A stretch of 64,000 bases of DNA from Theileria orientalis strain Shintoku (Eukaryota; Apicomplexa; Aconoidasida; Piroplasmida; Theileriidae): positions 1,778,001 to 1,842,000 of the forward strand of contig NC_025260.1 of NCBI RefSeq assembly GCF_000740895.1, written 5' to 3'. The notes beneath the pieces are model-generated. The model was not told the DNA's origin. It saw nothing but the letters and a program-made list of their open reading frames with translations, and did no database searches. Positions 1 through 11,744 of this stretch are shown one piece after another. Position 1 is the first letter of the stretch. Each line of letters begins with the position of its first letter. The position numbers were made by a program, and so were the translations under genes.

Positions 1-389
1 AAAATATTCCCTGTTAGCGAATATATTTTATCCCTTTTAAATCTCCAGTGGAGGCTGTGTAATATTGACGCTTCGTGTAAATGTGTCAATTTTGTCAAAT
101 CGTCGGGAACATCATCTTTTCCATCAATATCTATGCACATTTTCAGGATCTTTATTCACTTACCGACTGACTGAGGATAAAATGTATCAGTGGTCTTATA
201 TTCTCTAAGCTCTCCGTTCTTATCGCCAAGAAGCTTAACTGTCACTGTTTGTTCTGTGACGTTCTCGACAAAGGCTTCAAGCCAAACCTAAAAATGTTAA
301 AACATTTCGCACATAATCGGTTTTACCTCATCTTTACAAGGAACAAATATGTATGTTCCTGGTGTCAATTTTAAATTATCATTTGCCAT
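1..389 (-). CDS. Myosin heavy chain, N-terminal part (partial, runs off the left edge)
   Basis: Three exons on the minus strand: 389-327, 287-164 and 130-1 (open). The 39-nt and 33-nt introns both have GT..AG ends and keep the phase. The first 62 residues form a small SH3-like beta region (motif VWLEAFVENVT). The third exon then gives the myosin-head signature DDLTKLTHLHEASILHSL followed by RFKRDKIYS, the segment that precedes the P-loop in all myosin motors. Only about 105 residues are in the window, so the class cannot be decided. Apicomplexan class XIV myosins of the gliding motor are the obvious candidates by lineage. The start is the first in-frame ATG before the conserved region. Confidence 0.85.
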
Positions 390-678
390 CTGTTTTACTT
401 CGAATTAATACATTATTGTTATGATTACACATTAATCTTTAAAACAGATATACTGTCATTTATATATATTATAATATTTTACACAATGAAGAGAAACATA
501 AATTTAGAAAGAATTTAAGAAAAATGGGAATAAACAAGTGTAAACAGACACTTCCAATAAAATTACAAATACTCAAGTGGCTACTATTAAGTTATACAAG
601 TGCCTCAATAAAATACACACGTAAAAACAAGTAACAATCAAATAAAATCCGATATAGAAAAAACAAATTTAAATCATT

Positions 679-748
679 GCGATAGCCGGGACTCGAACCC
701 GGGCCCCAACCTTGGGAGGGTTGGATCCTACCCCTGGACCACTAACGC
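679..748 (-). tRNA. tRNA-Gly (anticodon CCC)
   Basis: A full 70-nt cloverleaf can be folded on the minus strand. It has a 7-bp acceptor stem, a D arm closed by GTCC/GGAT, an anticodon stem CAACC/GGTTG around loop CTCCCAA, and a T arm CCGGG/CCCGG around TTCGAGT. The anticodon CCC lies at 714-716 and reads GGG glycine codons. No intron is present and CCA is not encoded. One acceptor pair (4:69) is T-T, so the stem is imperfect. The tRNA sits alone between the myosin and PLC genes in AT-rich DNA. Confidence 0.9.
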
Positions 749-1320
749 TCATGGGTGCGACTATTTTGTCAATCTAAATCATTTTCAATATTTAAATTTA
801 AATAAATTTGAAATATAATTATTTTTGTTTAATTATATATATTATTTGTTTTTGAATTATGCTTTGATTCATATTGTATATTTATGGAATCCATGAAAAA
901 ATTTACACAGAAGTTGATAGATGACCTTTATATACGATTATTACACTTGTTTACATATGCTTGACACTTATTTAACTGATTACTTGCTATCTATACATCC
1001 ATAGATTACACATCTAGGAAGGATGCAAATACGGATAAAGAAGTATTATAAAAATTCCTTGGTCCATAAAAACATATTATTTTATGATAAACAATAAGAA
1101 AATTCTTATTAAATAATAGTTTTAAAGTTTGGTAGGTACTAAATAGTTGTTTTTGGAAAATCAGTGTAAAAACAGCGGGGTACATAATTCGAACATTTTT
1201 AGATAAATAAAGCAAATATGATCACAAAACAATTTTTTATCTTAAATTTATTGTAAATAAAACCTAGTTTTAATTGTTTTAAAATTTATTTAAAATTTAT
1301 TATAACCAATATGGGAAATC
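749..1320. other. Intergenic, AT-rich, no gene seen
   Basis: No convincing reading frame. The longest minus ORF (1006-1215) has AT-driven composition and no recognisable motif. The last bases before the PLC start carry the 14-mer accaatatgggaaa, described separately. Confidence 0.6.
1305..1318 (+). promoter_or_regulatory. Candidate upstream element accaatatgggaaa (copy 1)
   Basis: An exact 14-base match to 11204-11217, in the UTP14/ADA2 divergent spacer. Here it ends two bases before the PLC start codon, so it would lie in the 5' leader or core promoter. Related TGGGAAA / TTTCCCA cores occur just upstream of BDP1 (about 32512-32520) and in the VPS35/C2 divergent spacer (about 53278-53286). 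The function is inferred only from position and recurrence. Confidence 0.3.
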
Positions 1321-4300
1321 ATGTTACACAATTTAAACTATAATTGGATGGATCAATTATCGGCTGGCACTTTAAACGAAAGCCCAGCGATTAGCGAACT
1401 AACATATGAATATATCAGAAGGATTCCTATTACAGAATCACTAACTAGAGTTTTTAGAGGCGATTACCTAAAAAAATGGAAAAGATCAGTACCACTGACC
1501 TCAATCAACCCATCAGATAGTCCAGAAACACTGGAGCCTCACCCTCAAGGCATAAAGAGGATATTTAGTACCCTCCCAAAGGGAAAATCGCATGAACGCT
1601 TCTTCTGGGTGTGCCAAGTCTGCGATACGCTGTTTCTAAGATGGCACTCCAGGAGAAAAGCGAGCTTCGAGAGCATATTCCCACTATGCGCAGTGAAGTC
1701 TATACACAGAGCAGACGAATTGTCATTCTTCGACAAAAGGGAGCCTTTTGATGGAATCGATATGAAACAAGTGTTCGTGATAAACGGAAGAGTTGGACTA
1801 TATTTGGCAGCGGAGTCAGAAAGAGAGGCCTTGCTGTGGATATCAGGGTTGTATTTTGCGTCGAGATACGCCAGAAGCGAGTACGCTCTAAACTGGATAA
1901 CAAACTCGCCACTGTATAACAATTATCTGTCAACACAAAGGAGGAGGACGACAGGTATGATAAGTAGACTAAAAGTGCAGTTTGGAAAATTAAAATAGTT
2001 GTACACATGTAGCACAGGAGCATTAATAAAACAATGTGTAGATTCGGATCACCAATTCAACTCTAAGAACCTGAAGGCAGTGCTGAAAGAAAAGAGGTTT
2101 AGCCTGAAGGCAATGGGCAACTACGATCTGATGAAGGAAATCGACGAGGAGTTCGCACTGCCAGTTAACCTATCGCACCTGGTGGAGTTCATGGAGGCGA
2201 CGTCGCTCATATCGAGGCCGGAAAACGTGGATAAAATAGCGATGTTCGTGAAAAGGATCCTGGAGTACAGAAACAAAGTTAACAACAGCTTCGTGCAAAT
2301 GACAGCATCGCTGGACAGGGGGATGACGCCAGAGCAGATGCTGAAGGCAGCGACGGAGCACCTGGAGTCGCTGAACGTGGACTACAGGCTCTTCAAGGGA
2401 GAAATCACGATGCTGTACCCACTGCTGACGGACGAGGAGGCGCAGGATCTGTTCTACAGCATCGTGAGGCAGTGCGCGCTGAGAATAGTGCTGAACACGG
2501 GAGGAGGGAGCAGCCTGGAGTTCATGCAGTCGCTGCCGACGGAAAACTACGAGCTTTTCATGAAGAGAGTGCAGTCGGCAGACCTGAACGAGATGACGAC
2601 GAACGTGATATCTCTGGGAGAGGCGCTGAAGCCAATCACGTACATCATGGACGCAGAGCCCTCGGAGGGGCCAGTGGTGTGCTTCAAGAAGTCGCTGAAG
2701 CCGAGGGTGCCAGTGCGCTTCCTGACGCTGCTGGGATTCAACTGGTCTCTCGCGCAGAGCTTCAACAGCATCTGCATCCCGCAGGACAGCGAGGAGCTGG
2801 TGAACACGCTCTCGCTGACCATGTCGGACTTCTGGATCTCGAGCAGCCACAACACGTACCTGGTGGGAGACCAGCTGGGCGGCTCGGCGACGGCGAGCGC
2901 ACTCGCGGAGGCGCTGATCAGAGGCTGCAGGTGCATAGAGCTCGACTGCCAGGACGGAGACGAGGAGCCGGTGCTCTGCCACGCCTGGAAAAACTGCCAC
3001 CTCACGGGCTCAGTGACGCTGCGCGAGGGGCTGGCTGCGATCAAAAGCGCCGCCTTCGAGACCTCGATCATGCCAGTGATACTCTCCTTCGAGATGCACT
3101 GCTCAGACGACTTTAAGCTCATGGCGGCGGAGCTGGTGAAGCAGATCCTGGGCGAGGAGCTGTTCCTGCTGGACGAGTCGGACCCAGTGGACCTGGCGGC
3201 GACGGTGGAGATAGGAACTCTGGTGCGCAAGTTCATCGTGAAGGCGAAGTACAAGTCGCCGGAGACGTCCCTCATGGGCCCCGGAGAGTCGGAGTGGCAG
3301 GCGCTGATAACGCTGCGGGGCATCGACATCGAGGAGGTCGACGAGAGCAACATCGACAAGATCAAGAGCAACACGGTATTCGCGATCTCGGAGACGAAGC
3401 TGCTGAAGCTGAATAAAAGGAGCAACCTGATCCAGATGCTCTCAGAGCACTGCTTCGTGCGCGTGTACCCGTCGGCCACGAGGCTCGCGAGCACGAACTT
3501 CTGCCCAGTCAACGCGTGGAGCATGGGAGTGCAGTTCGCAGCGCTCAACTTCCAGTCGCACGACAGGTCGATGCTGATCAACCACGGAAGGTTCTACAAC
3601 TCGCAGGGCTACGTGCCGAAGCTGATCTACCGCAACCTGGAGCCGTCGCTCCACAGCGGCATCAACGGCCGCGACTTCGGCGGCGAGGGCCGCGCGGACC
3701 CGAGGCGGCTGAACAACGACCTCATTCTCAAGGTACACGTGCTGAGCGGCACGCAACTGCCGAGCACGTTCGGCTACCAGGAGAAGAACTACGCGAACTC
3801 ATTCTGGAACGTGCTGTACTCGATAGAGCGCGAGGGCTGTCCGCTGGACACCACGCACATAAAGCAGCCCAGGGGCGCCGCCAGGAAGGAGAAGAAGAAG
3901 CTGAAGGCTGCAATCGAGGCGGGGCTGATGGTCGACGAGGACGACGAGCAGTCGACGCTCTACGAGGTCATCGACAAGTCGGCGCGCGTCGTCGCCTCGA
4001 ACCCGGAGAGGCTCTGCCCCTTCGTGGAGGTGGCCGTGGTGGGCCAGGGCGAGGCCTCGTACAAGACGAAGCCCGTCAACTTCAACTCGTTCAACCCGGT
4101 CTGGTCCGAGTCCAGCGGGCCCTTCGAGTTTAAAATACGCGACCCGAACAAGGCGATCATCCTCTTCGACGTGAAGCACTTCGACACGATATCGTCCGAG
4201 ACCGTGGGCCAGGCCGCCTTCCCGGTGAGCAGGCTGAGGCCCGGAATCCGGTGGGTGCAGCTGCTGGACTCGAAGTTCATGGAGATCGAGAGCTGCGGAC

Positions 4301-4332
4301 TCCTCGTCCACGTGCAGATGAAGTTCAAGTGA
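1321..4332 (+). CDS. PI-PLC: Phosphoinositide-specific phospholipase C
   Basis: Hydrolyses PI(4,5)P2 to IP3 and diacylglycerol, driving Ca2+ and PKG-linked signalling in apicomplexans. Two exons, 1321-1954 and 2018-4332, joined across a 63-nt GT..AG intron, give 982 aa. Domain order: PH-like region (about 60-190, FFWVCQVCDTLFLRWH), an EF-hand-like segment (VDSDHQFNSKNLKAVLKEK), the catalytic X box with SSSHNTYLVGDQLGG (catalytic His codon at 2848) and ELDCQDGDEEPVLCHAWK, the Y box (RVYPSATRLASTNFCPVNAW), and a C-terminal C2 domain. G+C and G/C-ending codons rise towards the 3' end. No upstream in-frame ATG is needed, because the start falls directly after the leader motif at 1305-1318. Confidence 0.93.
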
Positions 4333-4642
4333 GGCGGCCGCGCCGCTTGGCCGCCAGCCAACACGCTGACGCTAATGTATCTGTTAGTAGCATTTGTTAG
4401 TGACATGTGCTAGTAGTATTTATTAGTAGCATATTTTATAACATTGTGTTAGTAGCATTTATTAGTAACATGTGTTGGAAGCGACCATGTACAATTCATC
4501 AATAGATTAGTTACAGTAGTGCGTGTGACCGCCTTACAGTTTTGTGGACGAAGCCAGCGAACTCGGTTACAGGGAAACGGGAGCTGGAGTGCCTGAGGCA
4601 ACACCGTTGCGAAGCGCGATTTACTGCGGCCCTTGCAGAAGC

Positions 4643-5236
4643 CTAGTCTTCGGGGATAACTGCGGGCAGGGAGTGCTTGAAGCAGAGCATTGCGAGCCAC
4701 TTTACGATCCGCATCGCCAGGAACCAGAGGAACGTGTTGAAGGCCAGCGTCGAGTAGTAGCACTTCTCGTAGTGCGTGCTGGAGCCCCAAAGCGGGTTCA
4801 CCACGCAGTAGGTGGGACTGCAGGTGTTCACGTCCGAGTGCTGCAGGTACGTGAGCAGCTTGCGGGGTGCCGGCAGGCCCAGGCGCTCGGGGGAGGGCGT
4901 GTGGTCCCTCAGGGCCGACTTGCAGGAGTCGCAGGGGAACCTGTCCAGGTTCTCGAGGCAGTCGCTGCAGGAGGCCCTATGGCAGTGGTAGACCATGTAA
5001 AGGCTCAGCGCGAGGGCCAGGGCGCCCAGGGCCAGGAAGATCGCGCCCTTCCGTCTGAGGTACCTGAGGTCCACCGGGTCCTCCCTGAAGAGGTCTATGT
5101 TGAAGTAGCCCTTAGGGAGGATCCTGGCCAGCCTGTCAATTCCACATTCGTGCTCTTCGCCAGCCTTCTCGGGCTCCGGAAGGTGTATCTCCGAGGTCGT
5201 GTATTTGTACTTTTCGTAGAACCTATCTACCCACAT
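4643..5236 (-). CDS. Hypothetical two-TM membrane protein
   Basis: Not recognised. The reading frame from the ATG at 5236 gives 197 aa. It has a hydrophobic helix about 65-85 (GAIFLALGALALALSLYMVY), then a Cys-rich stretch with CSDCLENLDRFPCDSCK, which may be metal-binding or disulphide-bonded. A second hydrophobic helix lies near residues 160-180. The start is uncertain. An upstream mini-exon (ATG at 5280, donor GTTTAA, acceptor TTCTCAG just before 5239) would add four residues and replace the start. The gene lies tail to tail with PLC and in the same direction as the RAP gene upstream of it. Confidence 0.6.
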   Translation of the reverse strand: MWVDRFYEKYKYTTSEIHLPEPEKAGEEHECGIDRLARILPKGYFNIDLFREDPVDLRYLRRKGAIFLALGALALALSLYMVYHCHRASCSDCLENLDRFPCDSCKSALRDHTPSPERLGLPAPRKLLTYLQHSDVNTCSPTYCVVNPLWGSSTHYEKCYYSTLAFNTFLWFLAMRIVKWLAMLCFKHSLPAVIPED

Positions 5237-5314
5237 CTGCTGAGAACACGTAAACACACATTTTAAACGCGGTTGAGCATGAATATCTAATGTACATTAA
5301 AATTTATGACTGGG

Positions 5315-8300
5315 CTAGTTATTGGGTGAAACGATTAAAGTGTCCTTCCATCCCCTACTCTGGAGTATTTTCCTCCTAAATTGGTCCGTAAGTCCTTTTA
5401 AATTACCTGGTTTGGTAGTAGAAGTTGAAATGGTGTTCGTGTGTGCCATCGGCTCTGATGTGCAACACGAAGGGATTCTGTCCGCTGTCGTAGTAAAACA
5501 GAGCCACGTCGTTTCGATTATCCCCCGTTCCGTCCACAAAGCGCGGTTGCCGCGCCTCCTCCGTGGCTTCGACCACACGCGTCCCGTCGTTGCCTCCATT
5601 ATCTTGCGATTCCGCCCTCATGTTGCCCCCGCCGACCCGTGTGCCGTCGACGTTCCCGTACAATGCCGTTATGTCAATGGTGTAGGGGAACTGGCGCACG
5701 AACGTCCTCGAGTCCTTGATCGCGCTCGCCACCGATTTGATTGCCGCTGCGTTCTCCTCGCTCCTCGACCACGAGAGGTCCTTGTACTCGTCCACAATTT
5801 TCAGGAAGTCCTTCCAGGCCACGTCGCTTCCTCCGCTCAGTCTGACCAGACTCGCCACCACCTACGGAATTCTTGTGATGCGTGTACTTCGTACCGTCAG
5901 CAGGTGCGTGTTGAAGTGCTTGGGCTTGAGCTGTGTGAACTTTCTGACCACCTTCAGCAACGTCGCCGAATACAGGTGGTAGCCCACCGCCACCATGTCC
6001 CAGATCAGCGACGACAGGTCATATTCGTCGAACTCCTTTATTTTCCTGTCGACGTGCTCCTCTAGAGTTTGAAATAGCTCCTTGGACTCTATTCTTCCGA
6101 GGATGCCGAAATACCTCAGTATTTTGACCACATCGACTCCATCTTTTCTTCCCCTTAACACCCTTGTTGCCAACTGCTCCACTTCACTGGTTCTCGCCTG
6201 AATGGAGACCATTCCTGCTAAGAGTTCGAGCAGCTCCTCGTAGTCAACTTCCTCTTTCGCCCTGACGCTTTCCAGGAAGTGCACTATGAACCTATAGAAG
6301 TCCTGCGATTCCTCCGGCCCGAGCTTCACTTCGGAAGACAACTTGATTATCGGCACCAGTTCTTTCACAGAGCATTCTGAAACTTGACTCAGGCTTGACG
6401 TTATCAGCTTAAACATTCTATTTTCCACCATTCCGAGTGCAGAGCAGCTTCTAAAATAACCAATTAACCAGAGGTGATGTGTCATTTCAGGTCACAGCCT
6501 GTAGGCTATACGAGACTAGTAAAACAAGTTTAATAAAGCTGGGTGTACACATATACGTCTACATAGGTTCGTCTTACTTTGCGATATGCACCAGGTGCTT
6601 CAGATGTAACCAGTCTGGAAAGCTTTCAGCCAATGTTATCGTCTGGTAGTACAGACCATACTGAGGCACCCTGGCCATGGCAAGTGACTCGAATATTCTA
6701 CACACCATGTTTGCGTTTTTGAAATACGCAACTCTGCTTTGCAAATACTCAGCCAGCTTATTATAGATTGCCGCCTCTGAACAACGGTTAACTCTTGTGG
6801 CGTCGACTTACTTTTTATCCCCAAGCTTCCACACGCTATCAGCGCCTCTGCAACCAACTCTGGACTCCAGTTGAAGGTCAGTGTTGCTGGGATGTTTCGA
6901 ATCAGTCTCCCGTACGTTATTGCGTCGCCCTGGTTAAGACAAGACAGTACCTAATAATTTTAATCGGCGTGAATATTAGTGCATAATTAAAACAACTGAT
7001 GTATGTATTAGTGCATAATTAAAACAATTAGCACGAATTAGTATATGAGTAGCACCTATGCTAGTAGCGCATTTTCTACCTACGGCACACACGGCCATTA
7101 AAAACCTACCACCAGCGATTTGAGCGGGTATCCGTACTTTAGCGTGTACGAATACTTCCAAAGCTCCGTTGCGAATCTCGGCACTAAGTCTGACCTGAGG
7201 CCGTAGATGTAGTACATCTCCGCCACGTCGATCAGATTAAAATACGTGTACTGGTGAAGCACGTACGGCAGCCTCCTGTCCAGCGTTTTTATGAATTTGC
7301 TGTTTCTGAAGTCCCACCCCTTCAAAACTGACTTCTGCTCCTCGTCAGAGAGGCTCCTTGAGTAGTCGACCTTCGGCACAAAGTCGTAGCTCCTTCTGTT
7401 TGCGAGCATTTTTGCGTAGTGCCTTGGCAGCCTCTTTCCGCACTCCCGATTTGCCGCGCCTGCAATCCTCGCGGGGCCTTTGCAGCCACCTCCTCGCCTC
7501 AACGCATCAATGTGAGATTCGCTCCGCTCACTCTCGACGTACGGCACCCTGCTCATGTATCTGCAGAAGTTGCCTATTTGACTTTCGGCGCAGTCCCAGA
7601 ACGATCTCGCCATCTTACTGCTGTAGTGTTCTACAAATCCCTTGTCGTAGATTCCCATCCTCCCAAAGAGCAGCAGCAGTTTGTCGAGCTCACTCGTTTG
7701 CAGATTCACCTTCCCGGTTGTTATGCGCTCCATCGAATCTCTGTAAATCTTACACATTGTTCCCGCGTCTTGCCCGAATCCTGCACACAGCCTTGTGTAC
7801 GCTTCAATCAGTGAGTATGCGTTGTCCGAGTTGACTTTAAATCCTCTTTCTTGCAAACATTCAAACAGTTTTGTACACGTTTCCCTCGAGCTCAACTTCA
7901 GGTTAAACTTTGTGTGCGCTTTTCCTTCTCTGGGCAAATATACCAGTGCGTTGACCACCTTGGAGTATGACACGAGCAGTTTGAATATGCTGTCTGTTGC
8001 TATATATCTTTTTTCTGCTTCTATTGACTCAATTACACTCAAACACAGCCTTCCCTGATAACTCTCAAGCGGCGTATGCGACAATTGCTGGAATCTTATA
8101 CCGATGTCGTTTATGCATCGACTCACCTTTTCTCTAAATTCATCCAAAGCTGCTGAGTCCAAAATATTACTTCTTTTCTCATTTTTATCAGATTGTGTAA
8201 CTTCCAGTCTTTGGTGTGTGCTTCCTTCTTTTATTGCCGCCACCGTCCTTTCATATGCCTTAAACGACGTGTACAGGTGCTTAACTCCGCCGTAATTCTT

Positions 8301-8384
8301 GTTTTTTCCGTCCTTCCACCTTCTGTATGCTTCTCTGCTCCACTGTTCCCAGGGAGGAACTTGTCTTCTACTTACTGCTACCAT
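5315..8384 (-). CDS. RAP-domain organellar RNA-binding protein
   Basis: Six exons: 8384-7110, 6950-6812, 6776-6578, 6450-5895, 5861-5407 and 5375-5315, giving 894 aa. All joins keep phase, and the introns are 159, 35, 127, 33 and 31 nt. The body is all-helical with repeated leucine-rich helices such as YDLSSLIWDMVAVGYHLYSA, like the heptatricopeptide/octotricopeptide arrays of apicomplexan mitochondrial RNA proteins. The C-terminus is a RAP domain. Its halves, FVLHIRADGTHEHHFNFYYQ and RRKILQSRGWKDTLIVS, are separated by the last 31-nt intron, so the domain is invisible in a single frame. RAP proteins bind or process mitochondrial rRNA fragments and transcripts; the exact target cannot be read. 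Intron 1 contains a duplicated stretch with tagtgcataattaaaacaa. Confidence 0.82.
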
Positions 8385-8437
8385 ACATGAATTATACTAC
8401 GCGAGTACATTACGTATACTAAAAGGCACATTAGTGG

Positions 8438-11094
8438 CTACAATCTAGAATGTGTACGGTTTTTGGCAATTTTTTTCCCATAATCTCTGATTAACTGTTT
8501 ATGTTTATTGTTGCCCAATCCCAGGGGCATAATAACAGATCCGATTTTAACAGAGGTCTAAAATTGTTATTATCGTTGCTGTTAATGCTACTACTACTGT
8601 TGGTACTAGTACTATTACTACTACTACTGTTGGTACTACTGTTGCTACTACTGCTACTACTACTACTGTTACTACTGCTTCCACCAATGGTAATACTTGT
8701 AAATACTCGTGGTTTTCAACTCTTACCTTCGGTTGTATTAGCCTCTTGTGCATATTCATCGTATTCCACTCCGGCCCGAGTGGTATTTCCATCTTCGAGT
8801 TGTATTCGTGACGGTTGTTGAACGGGTGCGGCAACTACGATTTCTTATGCTTCAAGTGGAAACTTACGTTGTGTATGTAGTACTTCGACAGCTTCGGGTC
8901 CTTCCTCTTCGACACCTTAACTCGTGGTTTTTTGTGCTTCCCCTTTTCCTCCTCCTCCTCCTTCCCCTTCTCTGTGTCCTTTTTTACTTCACTTTCCATC
9001 CCGTATCCTGTCCATGACCCCCAACCTGCCATTCTACTCTTTTTATCGTCTCCTTTCCCCTTTTCATCTTCTGAATCTTCTATGTAATTTTCATCTTCGG
9101 GTCTTGTTACGAACATCTCTTTGACGTGTTTTTCATTTTCATTTTCTTTCTCTTCGTGAATCGAATCAATCTACACACATTTATTTACTGCTACTACTGT
9201 CTACTTACAAATTCATCCAATCCACCATCGACCTTAACCACTTTGCTTCTCTTACTAACTTTCTCCTCACTTTCCAACTTTCCCTTATTCAACCCTTCAC
9301 TATCATACTTTTCACCACCAGCTTTCTGTTGCTCGTGATCGCGTCCTCGTTCTATGTGTGCTTTCTGTTGTTCTTGATGCTGTCCTCGTTCTATGTGTGC
9401 TTGTTCAGATAAATACGGCTGTGTGTTAGATTTATCTGTAAATATTGACGTGTCGTATGCGATATTCTTCAACTTTGCCGTCGTCCTGTCTTCCACCTTG
9501 TCGAATTCGCTAAGTTGATCGCTGAAGAGTCTTTTACTCAGTTCCTCTCTGGCCTTTTCCAACTCTTGTTTCCTAAACATCCTATTACTCCGCACAAACT
9601 TACGAGAATTTGAGTGTTTTGTCTTCCTTAAGTTGATTCAGCTTAACTATTTGCGAGTCCACTTCAACTCCTTCTTCGTTTACTATCACACTGTAGTCAA
9701 CTACGTCTTCTTCCTCCTCATCCTTCCTGTTATCGACGACAATCTTACCGAAATGGTCATGGTCCTGCTCATAGTCGTCTTCGTCTTCTTCTTCTTCCGA
9801 TCCACTTTTTTCATTCTCATTCTCTTCTTGCAACCTTCTATTTTCAATTGCGTTTTTCATGAATGTCAAATTGAATAAGCCCTTTTCCGGAATTGGCACT
9901 AAAAATAATTTGTTTATGTAATATAATTAAGATACCTGACGAGTCCAGTATTACGTTCAACTTATCCTGATTCGTTTCTCTCATTCTCAACTCTTCTTCA
10001 TCATCACTATTATATTCCTCATCCTCCTCTTCTTCCTTTCTAAACTTAGCCACTTCGTCTATTAGTTGATGATCGTTTCTTAGATTTTGATTTTGAAACG
10101 ATATTTCCTTCAGCAATTCCTTTCCTCCGTATCGTAGTGCCATTTTTGCCCATTTTGATTGTGCTTCTTTTTTTCTCAGTATTCTCTTTTCTGCTCTCTT
10201 TCTTTCAAATGTACTCTTTATTTCATTTGCCAGGTCTGGGTCATCTATTTTCGTTAATAGTTTCGCTGCTATTTCCAAATCTCTCTGTTTTTGTCTCTTA
10301 TGCCATCTTTTACTCTTTATTCTATTTATTCTTTTATTTTTTTTCTGTTCTCTTGCCAGCACTGCTTTTGCCAGTGCTTTTCCTTCTATCAATTTTAGCT
10401 TTTTATCACTCGATTGTGCCAACTTCTTTTCCAGCTCCGTTTCAGGCTTAAATGTCGAATACAGTGTTCCGCATGTTGCTTCTGACCTCTCCGTTTCTTC
10501 TCCGTACACCAATCCTTCTTTTTTATTTATTTGCGATACTATTGGTGCCCATTTTTTTGTCAGATGTTTCTTTACTGATTCATACTGTGTTTTTCTTTCC
10601 AGTCTTTTTGTTCTTGCTTCCGATTCTGACTTGAAAATTTTCGGCACATCTTCTTCAACTTGCTTGAACTTCTTTACCAGCTTCTTATATGTTTCATTTG
10701 ATTCCTTTGACTGTGTTATCCACTTATATGATGGGTCGTTTTCTTCCAGTTGGTCGTAGTCCAATATTGTTCCGCTCAACTCGACACTTTCTTCCAATCT
10801 ATCTATACTAAAATCTTTTTCCGTTTTATTTTCTTCATTTTCATTCCTTTTATCCCTGTTGGTATGTGTTAAATCTGTGTGTTCAGTGCCTTCTTCATAT
10901 GCTTCATCGAAGCCATAACTATCGTGGATATACTTCCATAATTCTCCTCCTTCATTGTTTATATTTCCTTTTTTATTTCCACCAACATCTAAATCATCGA
11001 TTATATCTTCATCTTCTGATATTTCCTCGTCAAACTTATCGTTTCTTTTGGGCTTCTTAGATCTAGGAGGCAAGCGTTTCCTTATCTTCTTCAT
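8438..11094 (-). CDS. UTP14: UTP14, U3 snoRNP / SSU-processome component
   Basis: Works in 18S pre-rRNA processing in the nucleolus, where UTP14 activates the helicase DHR1. Six exons: 11094-9936, 9898-9604, 9572-9209, 9170-8868, 8834-8697 and 8557-8438, giving 792 aa. Family marks: [18 protein letters not shown], then [20 protein letters not shown], the GWGSWTGYG box, [20 protein letters not shown] and [20 protein letters not shown], and the terminal IGSVIMPLG. The rest is acidic and lysine-rich. The exon 2/3 join can use an acceptor 9 nt earlier (exon start 9581, a 22-nt intron), which would add three residues. The last intron (8558-8696) is filled by an imperfect trinucleotide repeat. Confidence 0.9.
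8558..8696 (-). repeat. Trinucleotide-rich intron of UTP14
   Basis: The last UTP14 intron consists largely of imperfect CTA/ACT/GTT triplets (plus-strand view), for example tactactactgttggtacta. It stays open in two frames and can be mistaken for a poly-Leu/Val coding region. The donor GTATTA and acceptor TTTTAG restore the conserved UTP14 C-terminus on both sides. Confidence 0.75.
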
Positions 11095-11744
11095 TTTTAC
11101 AGAGATATCATAAATATGTTACAACAGTATTATAATCATATTCATGAACTAAAAGGTTACCGTTGAAATAAATATAATGTGTACTTTACAGGTTGTCGGT
11201 ATGACCAATATGGGAAACAAAATAATGTGAGCTACACAATTTTTATAAATCAATCTAATCATTTAAAGGAGATCATATACATTGCAAACAATATATAATC
11301 TTACAAAGTGAAACGGCAAACAACATTGTTTTAAGACAAACGACAAATTTCACAAACAATTAAATCATGAAATATACTGATAGCTAACAACCATAAAAAT
11401 TAATTTATTAATAACATATAAATCGTAAAAATATAGATAATTAGTTGTTAGACTCATTATGAAATTTTTACTGTTGTAAAAAGATGTGTATTAAAATCAG
11501 ATAATGGATCTACGTTTAGATTTAAAAAACCGTTACAATTATTGTGTTAAAAGGTGTGTTTCATATAGGTACAAATAGTTAATTTAATTATGATGTTATT
11601 TAAACACTATATTAGTTTCGCCTTATAAAATTTACCGATTGCGAGTGTACCTTGTTTATTTGAGACACAATTTATATAGTTTTCTCTGTATTTTAACATT
11701 TAAAATGAGAGTGTTATATATAGTTTTTTGATATATCTTTCAAG
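11095..11744. other. Divergent intergenic region UTP14 / ADA2
   Basis: A 650-base AT-rich spacer between divergently transcribed genes, so it should hold both promoters. It contains copy 2 of accaatatgggaaa at 11204-11217. No gene, tRNA or long repeat was seen. Confidence 0.6.

Noticed and set aside
2170..3581. Long minus and alternative-frame ORFs opposite PLC
   Set aside because: Shadow frames of a G/C-ending-codon gene; the plus-strand PLC motifs are decisive.
8501..8821. Plus-strand ORF with a long leucine run and its minus-strand valine-rich shadow
   Set aside because: It is the translation of the triplet repeat in the last UTP14 intron; no independent motif, and the conserved UTP14 exons lie on both sides.
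9582..9603. A 22-nt intron in UTP14
   Set aside because: An acceptor 9 nt further on gives a 31-nt intron in the same phase, the normal size here, so the ultra-short intron is not needed.
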